A program made the translations under genes and the position numbers. Under the pieces are notes generated by a model. It saw only the letters and a program-made list of their open reading frames with translations. It did no database searches and had not been told where the DNA came from. From G965200765 sp965203865 (GTDB lineage: Bacteria > Pseudomonadota > Gammaproteobacteria > Arenicellales > JAJDZL01): a DNA stretch of 64,000 nt. Each line of letters opens with the position of its first letter. The first letter of the stretch is position 1. The stretch covers positions 1,178,001 to 1,242,000 of the forward strand of contig OZ241916.1 of assembly GCA_965203865.1 (NCBI GenBank), given 5' to 3'. Positions 36,541-45,579 of this stretch are shown one piece after another.

Positions 36541-37058
36541 TTGCAGCTCAATTTGCGCAGCATTTTTGGACTCATGAACCAGCGTAATATTCCGATGGAA
36601 TTGAGGGGACCGTTGAGAAACTCAATCAGGCAGGCACCGCCTTTTCCAAACTTCAGATGCAATGGACTGTTTCTGCTGCAAAACTGCTCCATCAAGCTGC
36701 TCATATCCGGCTCATGCCCGACCAGCACTATGGTTCCAGTGTCGCTAGCAAGCCAGTTAACTATTTCCGAAGAACTGTATCCCATGGCTAAAATATCGGA
36801 AAATTCAAGCTCGGGTCTTTGTTTTTTTGGAATTGCTTCAAGAAAGATTTCTGCTGTTTGCCGTGCTCGGGTGTATGGACTTGAAATTACTCGTTGTATG
36901 TCATAGTCAAGAGCATTAACCAGCCCCATTGCTCCCAGTTTCATTTTTTTTATGCCATCTGGTGTCAGCGGCCGTTCGGAGTCAGGAACCCCCGGATTGC
37001 ATCTATAGAAGTCCAATCTCTCTTCAGCAATTGCGTGTCTTAGTAGTACAAGTTTCAT
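36537..37058 (-). CDS. sixA: Phosphohistidine phosphatase SixA
   Basis: SixA removes phosphate from histidine on signalling phosphotransfer proteins, including the nitrogen-related PTS. The histidine-phosphatase motif LLRHAIAE starts at residue 5 with His8 as nucleophile, and the second catalytic histidine is in VLVGHEPDM. The 173 residues are normal for SixA. It heads a tightly overlapping operon with ppx and an alcohol dehydrogenase and is divergent from tpiA. Confidence 0.9.
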   Translation of the reverse strand: MKLVLLRHAIAEERLDFYRCNPGVPDSERPLTPDGIKKMKLGAMGLVNALDYDIQRVISSPYTRARQTAEIFLEAIPKKQRPELEFSDILAMGYSSSEIVNWLASDTGTIVLVGHEPDMSSLMEQFCSRNSPLHLKFGKGGACLIEFLNGPLNSIGILRWFMSPKMLRKLSCK

Positions 37059-37160
37059 GAGTATGTAATAATTGGTTTAAAATAAAAATTCCTTGCCAGT
37101 TGACGATATCAGCCATAGTTTCCAGAGTTTAATCTTAATTCCGAAAGTTGTTCTTCCGAA

Positions 37161-37189
37161 TTACCGGACAAGTAGCAATTGTCTATAAT
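37161..37189 (+). promoter_or_regulatory. Putative sigma-70 promoter of the tpiA-secG unit
   Basis: A perfect TATAAT (37184-37189) lies 17 bases after TTACCG (37161-37166), which matches the -35 consensus only in part. It is about 130 bases before tpiA in the 261-base divergent spacer with sixA. Confidence 0.45.
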
Positions 37190-37319
37190 AGCAAGTTTGA
37201 AATTTGAAATAGGACATCATCGCCATCTATGACAATTGATGCAAGTTAATTTGTATCGGTCCGACCAAGTTGAACGGGCGAATAGTATTTCAGTAGTCAC
37301 TGCTGGCTAGATATCGAAT

Positions 37320-38111
37320 ATGGTTAAACGAAATTATAGTATGACCCGCAAAATTTTTATCGGCAATTGGAAAATGCATGGAAATTTAAGTCGATGCCGT
37401 TCGCTATATTCAGAAATTTCCAACAAGTTGCCTGAAAATTCTGATTTTGATGTTGTTGTGTGTCCCCCCTTTGTTTATTTGCTTCAATTGGCGAATTTGA
37501 TTGGAAATGGGGGAATAGTTAAACTCGGTGCTCAAGATGCAAGTGCCCATGTTGAGGAAGGTGCTTTTACGGGCGAGGTGTCTACAAGCATGCTAAAAGA
37601 TTTAGGGTGCAGATATGTAATTGTAGGTCATTCGGAAAGACGGCAGTATCATAATGAAACCGATGAGTTGGTAGCGCAAAAAATGCTGGCGGTGCTAAGT
37701 GCTTCAATGATTCCGGTCGTTTGCGTGGGAGAGTCGTTGCGCGAGAGGGAATCGGGTCAGACTCGAACGGTTATAGAGCGTCAGTTGGGCGTATTGATTC
37801 GTCAGCTTGAAAAGTTAAATTCTGAAAATTTCACAATAGATGAGATAATATTTGCCTATGAACCAATATGGGCGATAGGCACTGGAGTCACAGCGACTCC
37901 AGACCAGGCTCAAGAAGTGCATGAATGGATTCGGGATTTCGCTTGTAACTCAAAAACGGATGCTTTAAAACGATTAAGGATAGTCTACGGGGGTAGTGTC
38001 AATAAAGGAAACGCAAAAGCTATTATGAAGCAACCTGACATTGACGGTTGCCTAGTCGGCGGCGCTTCGCTTGATTCAGAAGAATTTTCGAAAATATGTA
38101 TGGAAAGTTAA
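37320..38111 (+). CDS. tpiA: Triosephosphate isomerase
   Basis: It interconverts dihydroxyacetone phosphate and glyceraldehyde-3-phosphate. The signatures are FIGNWKMHGN near the N-terminus, the electrophilic histidine in VIVGHSERR, and the catalytic glutamate loop AYEPIWAIGTG. The length of 263 is slightly long because of a seven-residue leader; ATG 37341 is an alternative start. It sits in the order tpiA-secG-tRNA-Leu-nuo known from several Gammaproteobacteria. Confidence 0.97.
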   Translation: MVKRNYSMTRKIFIGNWKMHGNLSRCRSLYSEISNKLPENSDFDVVVCPPFVYLLQLANLIGNGGIVKLGAQDASAHVEEGAFTGEVSTSMLKDLGCRYVIVGHSERRQYHNETDELVAQKMLAVLSASMIPVVCVGESLRERESGQTRTVIERQLGVLIRQLEKLNSENFTIDEIIFAYEPIWAIGTGVTATPDQAQEVHEWIRDFACNSKTDALKRLRIVYGGSVNKGNAKAIMKQPDIDGCLVGGASLDSEEFSKICMES

Positions 38112-38129
38112 TTACAAGTATTTGAATTT

Positions 38130-38510
38130 ATGGAATTATTAACAAAAATTTTACTTGGACTGTTTTTTGTAATTGCAATTACACTGGTAGTATTGATTCT
38201 GCTTCAGCGAGGGCGCGGGTCAGATTTGGGAGCGGTCTTCGGCGGGGGCGGGTCACAGTCTGTATTTGGTAGCCGGGGGGCAGCCAATTTTATGACTCGA
38301 TTGACAGCGGTTTTGGCGACGGTGTTTTTTGGAATCGCATTGGGGTTGGCGTACATTTACAACGGAGCGCAGGTAACTCCTAGCGTTACGGAGTCAGTGC
38401 TGGAAACAACCATAGATGAGAGCGAAGTTCCAGAAGTTGAAGAGCAAGTTGAAATTGAAACAACAGAAAATAGCGAAGTACCTCAAGCACCTGAGTCGAA
38501 TTCGAATTAG
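38130..38510 (+). CDS. secG: Protein-export membrane protein SecG
   Basis: SecG is the small accessory subunit of the SecYEG translocon. It has two membrane spans (about 4-22 and 52-74) separated by the conserved glycine-rich loop RGRGSDLGAVFGGGGSQSVFG. The C-terminal tail of about 45 residues is acidic, rich in Glu, Val and Thr, and probably disordered. Its stop lies 3 bases before tRNA-Leu, so the tRNA is likely processed from the same transcript. Confidence 0.95.
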   Translation: MELLTKILLGLFFVIAITLVVLILLQRGRGSDLGAVFGGGGSQSVFGSRGAANFMTRLTAVLATVFFGIALGLAYIYNGAQVTPSVTESVLETTIDESEVPEVEEQVEIETTENSEVPQAPESNSN

Positions 38511-38513
38511 TTA

Positions 38514-38598
38514 GCCGAAGTGGTGGAATTGGTAGACACGCCGTCTTGAGGGGGCGGTGGCGAGAGCCGTGCCGGTTCGAGTCCGGCCTTCGGCACCA
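38514..38598 (+). tRNA. tRNA-Leu (anticodon GAG)
   Basis: A class II tRNA of 85 bases with encoded CCA. The acceptor GCCGAAG pairs with CTTCGGC. The anticodon stem CCGTC/GGCGG holds loop TTGAGGG (anticodon GAG), a variable arm TGGCGAGAGCC follows, and the T arm is GCCGG-TTCGAGT-CCGGC. It decodes CUC and CUU. A run of six T follows within three bases of the CCA and may help termination. Confidence 0.96.
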
Positions 38599-38658
38599 GG
38601 TTTTTTGACAAACTGAGTGTACTATCGCAAGAACTAGTCAGTATCAGTATCGCTTAAT

Positions 38659-38688
38659 TTGAAATTATTTGATAAAAGTCAATAAAAT
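38659..38688 (+). promoter_or_regulatory. Putative promoter of the nuo operon
   Basis: TTGAAA (38659-38664), an 18-base spacer and TAAAAT (38683-38688) resemble a sigma-70 promoter about 80 bases before nuoA. The 170-base gap after tRNA-Leu is the only sizeable spacer ahead of the complex I genes. Confidence 0.4.
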
Positions 38689-38768
38689 AAGCATTAGCGA
38701 GAGGAAAGGTTCATTTTTAACTTGAAAAGAAATTTGAAGAAAATTCACAAAAGAGGACAGTTAGGCCA

Positions 38769-39125
38769 ATGCTGAGTAATTATTTTCCCATAGTTATGTT
38801 TTTGCTGGTTGCGGTAGTATTCGGCGTTGCATTACTAGTAGCCGGCCGAGTGCTTGGTCCCCATAAGCCGAATGAAGCTAAACTGTCTCCATACGAATGC
38901 GGCTTTGAAGCCTTTGAAGACAGTCGTATGAAATTTGATGTTCGATACTACCTGGTTGCGATTTTGTTTATCATTTTTGACCTGGAAATTGCATTTTTAT
39001 TTCCATGGGCAGTTGCTTTGGATGAAGTCGGAATCTTTGGATTTCTGGCTATGATGATATTTCTTGGCATCCTGGTAGTTGGGTTTGTTTATGAATGGAT
39101 GAAAGGAGCTTTAGAGTGGGAGTAG
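38769..39125 (+). CDS. nuoA: NADH-quinone oxidoreductase subunit A
   Basis: NuoA is a three-span membrane subunit near the quinone site of complex I. The 118 residues show the family loop SPYECGFEAFEDSRMKFDVR and the following span with DLEIAFLFPW. It is the first gene of the nuo operon and ends 3 bases before nuoB. Confidence 0.97.
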   Translation: MLSNYFPIVMFLLVAVVFGVALLVAGRVLGPHKPNEAKLSPYECGFEAFEDSRMKFDVRYYLVAILFIIFDLEIAFLFPWAVALDEVGIFGFLAMMIFLGILVVGFVYEWMKGALEWE

Positions 39126-39128
39126 ATT

Positions 39129-39605
39129 ATGCCTATTGAAGGAATCATGAATCAGGGCTTTGCTACGACATCGCTTGATAAATTAGTAAATTGGGCGCGT
39201 ACGGGTGCCATGTGGCCGATGACCTTTGGCTTGGCGTGTTGCGCTGTTGAAATGATGCAAGCTGGTGCTTCGCGATACGATCTGGACCGGTTTGGCATAA
39301 TTTTTCGTCCAAGTCCTCGTCAATCAGATGTAATGATAGTGGCAGGGACTTTGGTCAACAAGATGGCACCGGCTTTGCGCAAGGTGTACGACCAGATGGC
39401 TGACCCCAAGTGGGTTATTTCGATGGGGTCATGCGCCAACGGAGGCGGATACTACCATTATTCTTACTCCGTGGTTCGAGGATGCGACCGCATAGTGCCG
39501 GTTGATGTCTACGTTCCCGGATGTCCCCCAACGGCAGAAGCGTTGATTTATGGAATTTTGCAGTTGCAACGAAAAATTCGTAATACTCACACAATAGCGA
39601 AGTAA
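39129..39605 (+). CDS. nuoB: NADH-quinone oxidoreductase subunit B
   Basis: NuoB carries the terminal 4Fe-4S cluster N2 that reduces quinone. The cysteine ligands are visible in LACCAVEMM (tandem cysteines), MGSCANGGGYYHYSYSVVRG and VPGCPPTAEAL. The 158-residue length is normal and the gene sits in canonical position. Confidence 0.98.
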   Translation: MPIEGIMNQGFATTSLDKLVNWARTGAMWPMTFGLACCAVEMMQAGASRYDLDRFGIIFRPSPRQSDVMIVAGTLVNKMAPALRKVYDQMADPKWVISMGSCANGGGYYHYSYSVVRGCDRIVPVDVYVPGCPPTAEALIYGILQLQRKIRNTHTIAK

Positions 39606-39613
39606 GCCAATCT

Positions 39614-40222
39614 ATGCATTCTGTTTCTGCTCTCAATGAGCATATTCAAAATTTACTTGGGGACAGTGTACTATCCAGCAATCAACAGAATTCTGAATTA
39701 TCTGTATCGGTTGCTACTGGTAGCCTGAGGAATACTTGCGAGATATTGAGAGACGACCCGGTTGCAGCATTTGATCAGTTGATTGACGTTTGCGGAGTTG
39801 ACTATTTGACTTACGGAGCAGAAGACCCTGGGAAAAAGTGGGATGGCGCCCGGTTTGCTGTAGTCTACCATTTGCTTTCAGTAAGGCATAATCATCGATT
39901 GCGAGTAAAAACTTTTCTCAAAAATGAAGCAGTAATTGTAGAGTCGGTTACAAATGTTTGGGAAAGCGCCGACTGGTTTGAGCGTGAAGTTTTCGATCTT
40001 TACGGGATTTTGTTTGATGGGCATCCCGATTTGCGCAGAATTTTGACAGACTACGGTTTCATCGGGCATCCGTTTCGAAAGGACTTTCCCTTGTCCGGCT
40101 ATGTTGAAATGAGGTACGACCCTGACAAGGGCAGGGTTGTTTATGAACCGGTTTCAATAGAGCCTCGCACTTTGGTGCCGCGAATCATAAGAGAGGATAA
40201 TTTCGGTGACAGAAATTCGTAA
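39614..40222 (+). CDS. nuoC: NADH-quinone oxidoreductase subunit C
   Basis: NuoC is a peripheral-arm subunit (30 kDa type) that packs against NuoD. Conserved features are WFEREVFDLYGILFDGHPDL, RRILTDYGFIGHPFRKDFP and the C-terminal VYEPVSIEPR. It is separate from nuoD, not fused as in E. coli. The 3' end overlaps nuoD by 17 bases. Confidence 0.97.
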   Translation: MHSVSALNEHIQNLLGDSVLSSNQQNSELSVSVATGSLRNTCEILRDDPVAAFDQLIDVCGVDYLTYGAEDPGKKWDGARFAVVYHLLSVRHNHRLRVKTFLKNEAVIVESVTNVWESADWFEREVFDLYGILFDGHPDLRRILTDYGFIGHPFRKDFPLSGYVEMRYDPDKGRVVYEPVSIEPRTLVPRIIREDNFGDRNS

Positions 40223-41459
40223 CTATACGATGAATTTTGGTCCTCAGCACCCTGCGGCGCATGGCGTGCTCCGATTGGTGCTTGAGTTGGACGGGGAGGT
40301 GATTGAACGCGTCGACCCGCATATTGGTCTGCTTCATCGTGCTACGGAAAAACTGGCCGAATCAAAGCCATTCAATCAGAGTATTGGCTACATGGACCGG
40401 CTTGACTACGTGTCCATGATGTGCAACGAGCATGCATACGTATTGGCAATTGAAAAATTACTTGGAATTGAAATTCCAATCCGGGCTCAATACATACGCG
40501 TCATGTTTGATGAGATTACACGGATACTGAATCACTTGATGTGGCTTGGAGCGCACGGTTTGGACATTGGCGCCATGACAGTATTTCTTTACTGTTTCCG
40601 CGAGCGCGAAGATTTAATGGATTGCTACGAGGCAGTATCGGGTGCGCGAATGCATGCAACCTACTACCGGCCTGGCGGTGTGCATCAGGATTTACCGGAC
40701 ACTATGCCGCAGTACAAGACCTCCGAAAAGCTCAGCGAAAAAGATGTTCATCGAAAGAATGAGGACCGGCAGGGGTCATTGCTTGATTTTATCTGGGCAT
40801 TTACTGAAAGATTTCCCGGGTGCGTAGACGACTACGAAACCTTGCTGACCGATAACAGAATTTGGAAGCAAAGAACAGTTGATATCGGCATCGTGTCTCC
40901 TGAACAAGCACTTCAGTGGGGGTTTACGGGACCAATGCTGCGAGGGTCGGGTGTTGAATGGGACTTGCGTAAAAAGCAACCATACGAAGTGTACGACAAA
41001 GTTGAATTTGATATCCCGGTAGGTACCAAGGGTGACTGCTACGACCGCTATCTATGTAGAGTAGAAGAAATGCGCCAGTCTAATAGAATTATTCGAGAAT
41101 GCGTGAAATGGCTTCAAGATCATCCCGGTCCAGTGATGATTGACAATGCAAAACTGATTGCTCCGCGTCGTGAAGTGATGAAACGCGATATGGAGTCTCT
41201 TATTCATCACTTTAAATTGTTTACTGAAGGCTATTGCGTAAATGAAGGGGAAGTGTATGCAGCTGTCGAGGCGCCAAAAGGAGAATTTGGGATTTACCTG
41301 GTTTCTGACGGTGCCAATAAGCCCTATCGGGTGAAAATCAGAGCACCCGGGTTCGCTCACTTGTCAGCATTGGACCGAATGTGCCGGGGGCATATGCTGG
41401 CGGATGTTGTGGCTATTATCGGTACCCAGGATATTGTTTTTGGAGAAGTTGACCGGTGA
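40206..41459 (+). CDS. nuoD: NADH-quinone oxidoreductase subunit D
   Basis: NuoD (49 kDa type) forms the quinone pocket with NuoB. It starts with GTG and soon reads NFGPQHPAAHGVLRL, the strongly conserved quinone-site loop. Further family motifs are HRATEKLAE and MDRLDYVSMMCNEHAY, and the C-terminus ends DIVFGEVDR. The 417-residue length is normal. Confidence 0.98.
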   Translation: MTEIRNYTMNFGPQHPAAHGVLRLVLELDGEVIERVDPHIGLLHRATEKLAESKPFNQSIGYMDRLDYVSMMCNEHAYVLAIEKLLGIEIPIRAQYIRVMFDEITRILNHLMWLGAHGLDIGAMTVFLYCFREREDLMDCYEAVSGARMHATYYRPGGVHQDLPDTMPQYKTSEKLSEKDVHRKNEDRQGSLLDFIWAFTERFPGCVDDYETLLTDNRIWKQRTVDIGIVSPEQALQWGFTGPMLRGSGVEWDLRKKQPYEVYDKVEFDIPVGTKGDCYDRYLCRVEEMRQSNRIIRECVKWLQDHPGPVMIDNAKLIAPRREVMKRDMESLIHHFKLFTEGYCVNEGEVYAAVEAPKGEFGIYLVSDGANKPYRVKIRAPGFAHLSALDRMCRGHMLADVVAIIGTQDIVFGEVDR

Positions 41460-41929
41460 TGCTCTCTGAGACTTCCAAAATAAAGATCAATTCCGAGATT
41501 GCAAAGTATCCCCAAGGGCATTCGCGCGCCGCAGTTATGGCTGCGCTAAGAATTGGCCAGCAGGAATTGGGCTGGGTTAGTCCCGACTTGATGGAGCATG
41601 TTGCAGAAATTCTGGACATTGAGCCGATAAAAGTGGCAGAGGTAGCAACGTTCTATACGATGTATGACTTGGAACCAACAGGTCGCCACAAGATTAGTGT
41701 TTGCACCAATATTACATGCACGTTGCAAGGATGCGCGAAAATTGCGAGCCACCTGTTTAAAAAACTGGGAATCGGATTTGGTGAAACCACTGAAGATGGC
41801 CAATATACCTTGGTGCAAGTGGAGTGTCTGGCAGCGTGCGCTGGTGCGCCGGTTGCAATGGTTGGTACCAACTACCATGAAAACCTTACACCCGAGAAAA
41901 TGGACTTGATACTGGAATCGCTAGAATGA
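41459..41929 (+). CDS. nuoE: NADH-quinone oxidoreductase subunit E
   Basis: NuoE (24 kDa type) holds the 2Fe-2S cluster N1a. The four ligands appear in CTNITCTLQGC and CLAACAGAP. ATG 41459 overlaps the nuoD stop (TGATG); a GTG just before it at 41456 is also in frame. The end overlaps nuoF by four bases. Confidence 0.97.
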   Translation: MLSETSKIKINSEIAKYPQGHSRAAVMAALRIGQQELGWVSPDLMEHVAEILDIEPIKVAEVATFYTMYDLEPTGRHKISVCTNITCTLQGCAKIASHLFKKLGIGFGETTEDGQYTLVQVECLAACAGAPVAMVGTNYHENLTPEKMDLILESLE

Positions 41930-43200
41930 CAGCACAGCAAATCCGAATCTGCTTGCCGGAACCGGGCGTTGATCAACCCTGGAAACTCGGGTCGTACGAG
42001 GATAGGGGCGGATATTCAGCCTTGCGCAGGATTTTGCGGGAAAGAATCCCGCCTGAAGAAATAGTCAATGAAGTGAAAGCATCTGGATTGAGGGGAAGAG
42101 GGGGCGCAGGATTTCCAACTGGACTGAAGTGGAGCTTCATGCCGCAAGACTATGACGGTCAAAAATATCTGGTTTGCAATTCAGACGAAGGCGAGCCCGG
42201 TACCTTCAAGGACCGTGACATTATGCGCTACAACCCCCATGCATTGATAGAAGGCATGGCAATCTGCGGATACGCAATTGGCGCATCGATTTGCTACAAC
42301 TATATCCGCGGCGAATTTATTGAGCCCTATGAACGGTTCGAGGCGGCACTGGCGGAGGCTCGCAAAGCGGGATACTTGGGAAAGAACATACTGAATAGCA
42401 AATTCGACTTTGAGATCCACGATCATTTGGGGGCGGGTGCCTATATTTGCGGTGAGGAGACCGGGTTGCTAGAATCGCTTGAAGGCAAGGCGGGGCAACC
42501 TCGATTCAAGCCCCCATTTCCTGCTCAATACGGAGCGTTCGGGCAACCTACGACCATCAACAATACTGAAACACTGGCACTGGTTCCAGCAATAATAAGA
42601 AACGGAGCGCAATGGTTTGTTGATATCGGTTCCAAAAACAACGCCGGAACGAAAATATTCTGCCTGTCAGGACACGTGGAAAAACCGGGGAACTATGAAG
42701 TCGCACTCGGGATTCCATTTGCAAAGTTGCTGGAAATGGCAGGTGGTGTGCGAGGCGGCAAAGAATTAAAGGCAGTTATTCCGGGCGGATCATCATCTCA
42801 AGTGCTTCCGGCGGAAGTAGTGATGAAAGTCAATATGGACTTTGACTCGTTGTCCAGTGCAGGGTCAATGCTGGGTTCGGGTGCGGTTATAGTTATGGAC
42901 GAAGACACTTCAATGGTTGAAGTGCTGGAAAGAATCGCCTATTTCTATTATGAAGAATCTTGCGGTCAATGCACCCCTTGTCGGGAAGGTACGGGATGGA
43001 TGCACCGCATCATTAAAAGGATCCAAAGCGGCAACGCTCGAAGCGAAGATATTGATGAACTTATTGGTGTGGCAAACCGCATTGAAGGACGGACAATTTG
43101 CGCATTTGGTGAAGCATCAGCTTGGCCTGTGCAAAGTTTTGTCAAGCATTTTCGTTCAGAGTTTGAAGATTTGATTTCCAGGCAGCCAATGGCTGCATAA
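41926..43200 (+). CDS. nuoF: NADH-quinone oxidoreductase subunit F
   Basis: NuoF (51 kDa type) binds NADH, FMN and the 4Fe-4S cluster N3. Visible motifs are GLRGRGGAGFPTGLKW (NADH/FMN), YICGEETGLLESLEG, and the cluster ligands SCGQCTPCREG with a distal cysteine in RTICAFGEA. The 424-residue length is normal. Confidence 0.98.
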   Translation: MTAQQIRICLPEPGVDQPWKLGSYEDRGGYSALRRILRERIPPEEIVNEVKASGLRGRGGAGFPTGLKWSFMPQDYDGQKYLVCNSDEGEPGTFKDRDIMRYNPHALIEGMAICGYAIGASICYNYIRGEFIEPYERFEAALAEARKAGYLGKNILNSKFDFEIHDHLGAGAYICGEETGLLESLEGKAGQPRFKPPFPAQYGAFGQPTTINNTETLALVPAIIRNGAQWFVDIGSKNNAGTKIFCLSGHVEKPGNYEVALGIPFAKLLEMAGGVRGGKELKAVIPGGSSSQVLPAEVVMKVNMDFDSLSSAGSMLGSGAVIVMDEDTSMVEVLERIAYFYYEESCGQCTPCREGTGWMHRIIKRIQSGNARSEDIDELIGVANRIEGRTICAFGEASAWPVQSFVKHFRSEFEDLISRQPMAA

Positions 43201-43221
43201 CAGCTTATAGGCTAGGTAAGT

Positions 43222-45579
43222 ATGGTCAGAATCGAAATTGACGGGCAAGAACTGGAAGCAAGACCAGGTGCCAATGTGATCGAAATCGCAGACGAAGCAG
43301 GAATCTACATTCCAAGATTTTGCTACCATGAAAAACTGTCCGTAGCAGCAAACTGTCGAATGTGTCTGGTGCAGATTGAAAACGCTCCGAAGCCTATGCC
43401 TGCCTGTGCGACACCAGTCATGGATGGAATGAAGGTCTACACGCATTCAGAGTACGCGGTTGCTGCGCAGAAGGATACTCTGGAGTTTCTACTCATCAAT
43501 CACCCTCTAGACTGTCCGATTTGTGACCAGGGCGGCGAATGCCCGCTGCAAGATCAAGCGGTAGGCTATGGTGGCCATGCGTCCCGTTTCATCGAGAAGA
43601 AAAGGGTAGTGCCGGACCATGACATTGGTCCGCTTATTCAAACAGAAATGACCCGTTGCATCCACTGTACAAGATGCGTACGATTCGGAGAGGAAGTTGC
43701 CGGTGTGATGGAACTTGGCATCACCGGTCGCGGTGAACATCTGAAAATTGATACATTCATTGGACAAGGCGTTAATTCCGAAGTTTCAGGCAACGCAATC
43801 GACTTGTGTCCGGTCGGGGCGCTCACTTCAAAACCGTATCGGTTTACCGCAAGATCATGGGAGTTGATTAGCCACGATTCAGTCAGTCCGCACGATTGCG
43901 TTGGAACCAACATTGATATACAAACCTTGCGCGGCGAAGTGAAACGAGTGTTGCCGCGAATTAACGAAGGAGTGAACGAATGCTGGATTTCGGATCGCGA
44001 CCGCTACAGCTACGATAGTTTGATTGAATCCGCAAAGCTTGCAGAACCAATGATTCGTACAGAAGAAGGCATGGTTAAAACTGACTGGCGAACTGCGCTG
44101 GATACGATTGTTAATGGGGTGAATTCAGTTGTTCAGGAAGAAGGCAGCGATGCACTTGGCGCACTAGTTTCTCCAACAGCAACCTTTGAAGAGTCGTATT
44201 TAATCCAGAAGCTCTTGAGAGGGCTAGGAAGCCACAACATTGATCACAGATTGCGCCAGGTAGATTTTTCGGATGATTTAACTACGGCTTTGTATCCCGG
44301 CATGACAATTCCAATAGAAAAGCTTTCACAAGCAAAAGCAGTCTTACTGATTGGCTCGAATATCCGGAAAGAACAGCCTCTGCTGGGGTTGCGAGTTCGC
44401 AAAGCGTGGATGAACGGCGCAAGAGTAGCCGCAATCAACTCAATCTCATGGCAATACAATTTCGACTTGTCAAGCAACATCGTTGTGCCGCCCAGTAAGT
44501 TCACCCATAAATTGGAAGGATTGCTTGAAGCAGTAAGACAACTGAGGGCGGATAATAGTTATAGCCATCCTGACGGGGATGAATATTATGAAATGGCTGA
44601 AATGCTTTGTAATTGCAACGATGATGCTGTAATTATCCTGGGTCAAGCAGCGATATCACACGCTCAGTACAGTGAAATCAAGCATCTGGTGCAGCAAATT
44701 GCCAAGGTTTCCGGTGCTTCCATGAACATTCTTCCGCCTGCAAACAGTGTTGCCAGCTGGATTGCCGGTTGCCTGCCCCATCGGACTCTGAATGGAGTAG
44801 CAGTAGAGGATACAGGTTTGAACGCATGGAAGATGCTGCATAGCCCTCGACATGCATATTTTTTGTTCAATGTTGACCCCTTAAAGGACACTGCAGATGT
44901 TGCACAAGCTGTGGAGGCGATGAAATTTACGCGGTTTGTGGTTAGTTTTCAGTTTTTTGATGAAATTCCAGACTATATTGATGTTGCACTTCCCCTTGCT
45001 CCTTTTACTGAAAATTCTGGAACCTTTATCAACTGTGAAGGACGAGTGCAGCACGCAACTGCTGCTACGGAACCCGTTGGGCAAGCCCGACCAGGGTGGA
45101 AAATCCTTCGTGTGCTGGGAAATCTTTTTGATGTATCCGGGTTTGAGTTTACTACCATTGCAGATATTGCAGCAGAAGCTGCACTTGAGGAAAATCTCCA
45201 TGTTTCACAATTTTCAGATATGGCAGAAAGGGCTAATGAGGCGGGGCAGACAAGCAATGGTTTTTCTGGCAGATTTGAATTAATCTCTGATGCTCCGATC
45301 TATGCAGTGGATGCCATTGTTCGAAATTCTCGGCCTCTTCAAGCAACTATAGATGCAGTGAACGAGCAGGCTCATGTTCATCCAGAAGACATGCAGCAAC
45401 TAGGAATGAGTGACGGTGCCTATGTTTCCGTAAAGCACAGTACTGGTTCTGCCAACATGAATGCGATATCTGATGTGCGAATACCCAGAGGCTGTGTATA
45501 TATTCCTGCTGGTGTTGGTGATGGAGCATTGCCTGCAACCGGTGTACTTTTGCAGCTGCAACACGAGGAATTATTGTGA
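43222..45579 (+). CDS. nuoG: NADH-quinone oxidoreductase subunit G
   Basis: NuoG (75 kDa type) wires electrons through a 2Fe-2S and two 4Fe-4S clusters. The ferredoxin-like N-terminus has CYHEKLSVAANCRMC, then CPICDQGGECPLQD, and CIHCTRCVRF with the closing cysteine in DLCPVGAL. The extra N7 cluster found in E. coli appears absent, because only one of its cysteines is present after residue 215. The molybdopterin-like domain fills the C-terminal two thirds. The length is 785. Confidence 0.97.
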   Translation: MVRIEIDGQELEARPGANVIEIADEAGIYIPRFCYHEKLSVAANCRMCLVQIENAPKPMPACATPVMDGMKVYTHSEYAVAAQKDTLEFLLINHPLDCPICDQGGECPLQDQAVGYGGHASRFIEKKRVVPDHDIGPLIQTEMTRCIHCTRCVRFGEEVAGVMELGITGRGEHLKIDTFIGQGVNSEVSGNAIDLCPVGALTSKPYRFTARSWELISHDSVSPHDCVGTNIDIQTLRGEVKRVLPRINEGVNECWISDRDRYSYDSLIESAKLAEPMIRTEEGMVKTDWRTALDTIVNGVNSVVQEEGSDALGALVSPTATFEESYLIQKLLRGLGSHNIDHRLRQVDFSDDLTTALYPGMTIPIEKLSQAKAVLLIGSNIRKEQPLLGLRVRKAWMNGARVAAINSISWQYNFDLSSNIVVPPSKFTHKLEGLLEAVRQLRADNSYSHPDGDEYYEMAEMLCNCNDDAVIILGQAAISHAQYSEIKHLVQQIAKVSGASMNILPPANSVASWIAGCLPHRTLNGVAVEDTGLNAWKMLHSPRHAYFLFNVDPLKDTADVAQAVEAMKFTRFVVSFQFFDEIPDYIDVALPLAPFTENSGTFINCEGRVQHATAATEPVGQARPGWKILRVLGNLFDVSGFEFTTIADIAAEAALEENLHVSQFSDMAERANEAGQTSNGFSGRFELISDAPIYAVDAIVRNSRPLQATIDAVNEQAHVHPEDMQQLGMSDGAYVSVKHSTGSANMNAISDVRIPRGCVYIPAGVGDGALPATGVLLQLQHEELL

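Noticed and set aside
38605..38610. Perfect TTGACA after tRNA-Leu
   Set aside because: No -10 element at a suitable distance; the TTGAAA/TAAAAT pair at 38659-38688 fits better.
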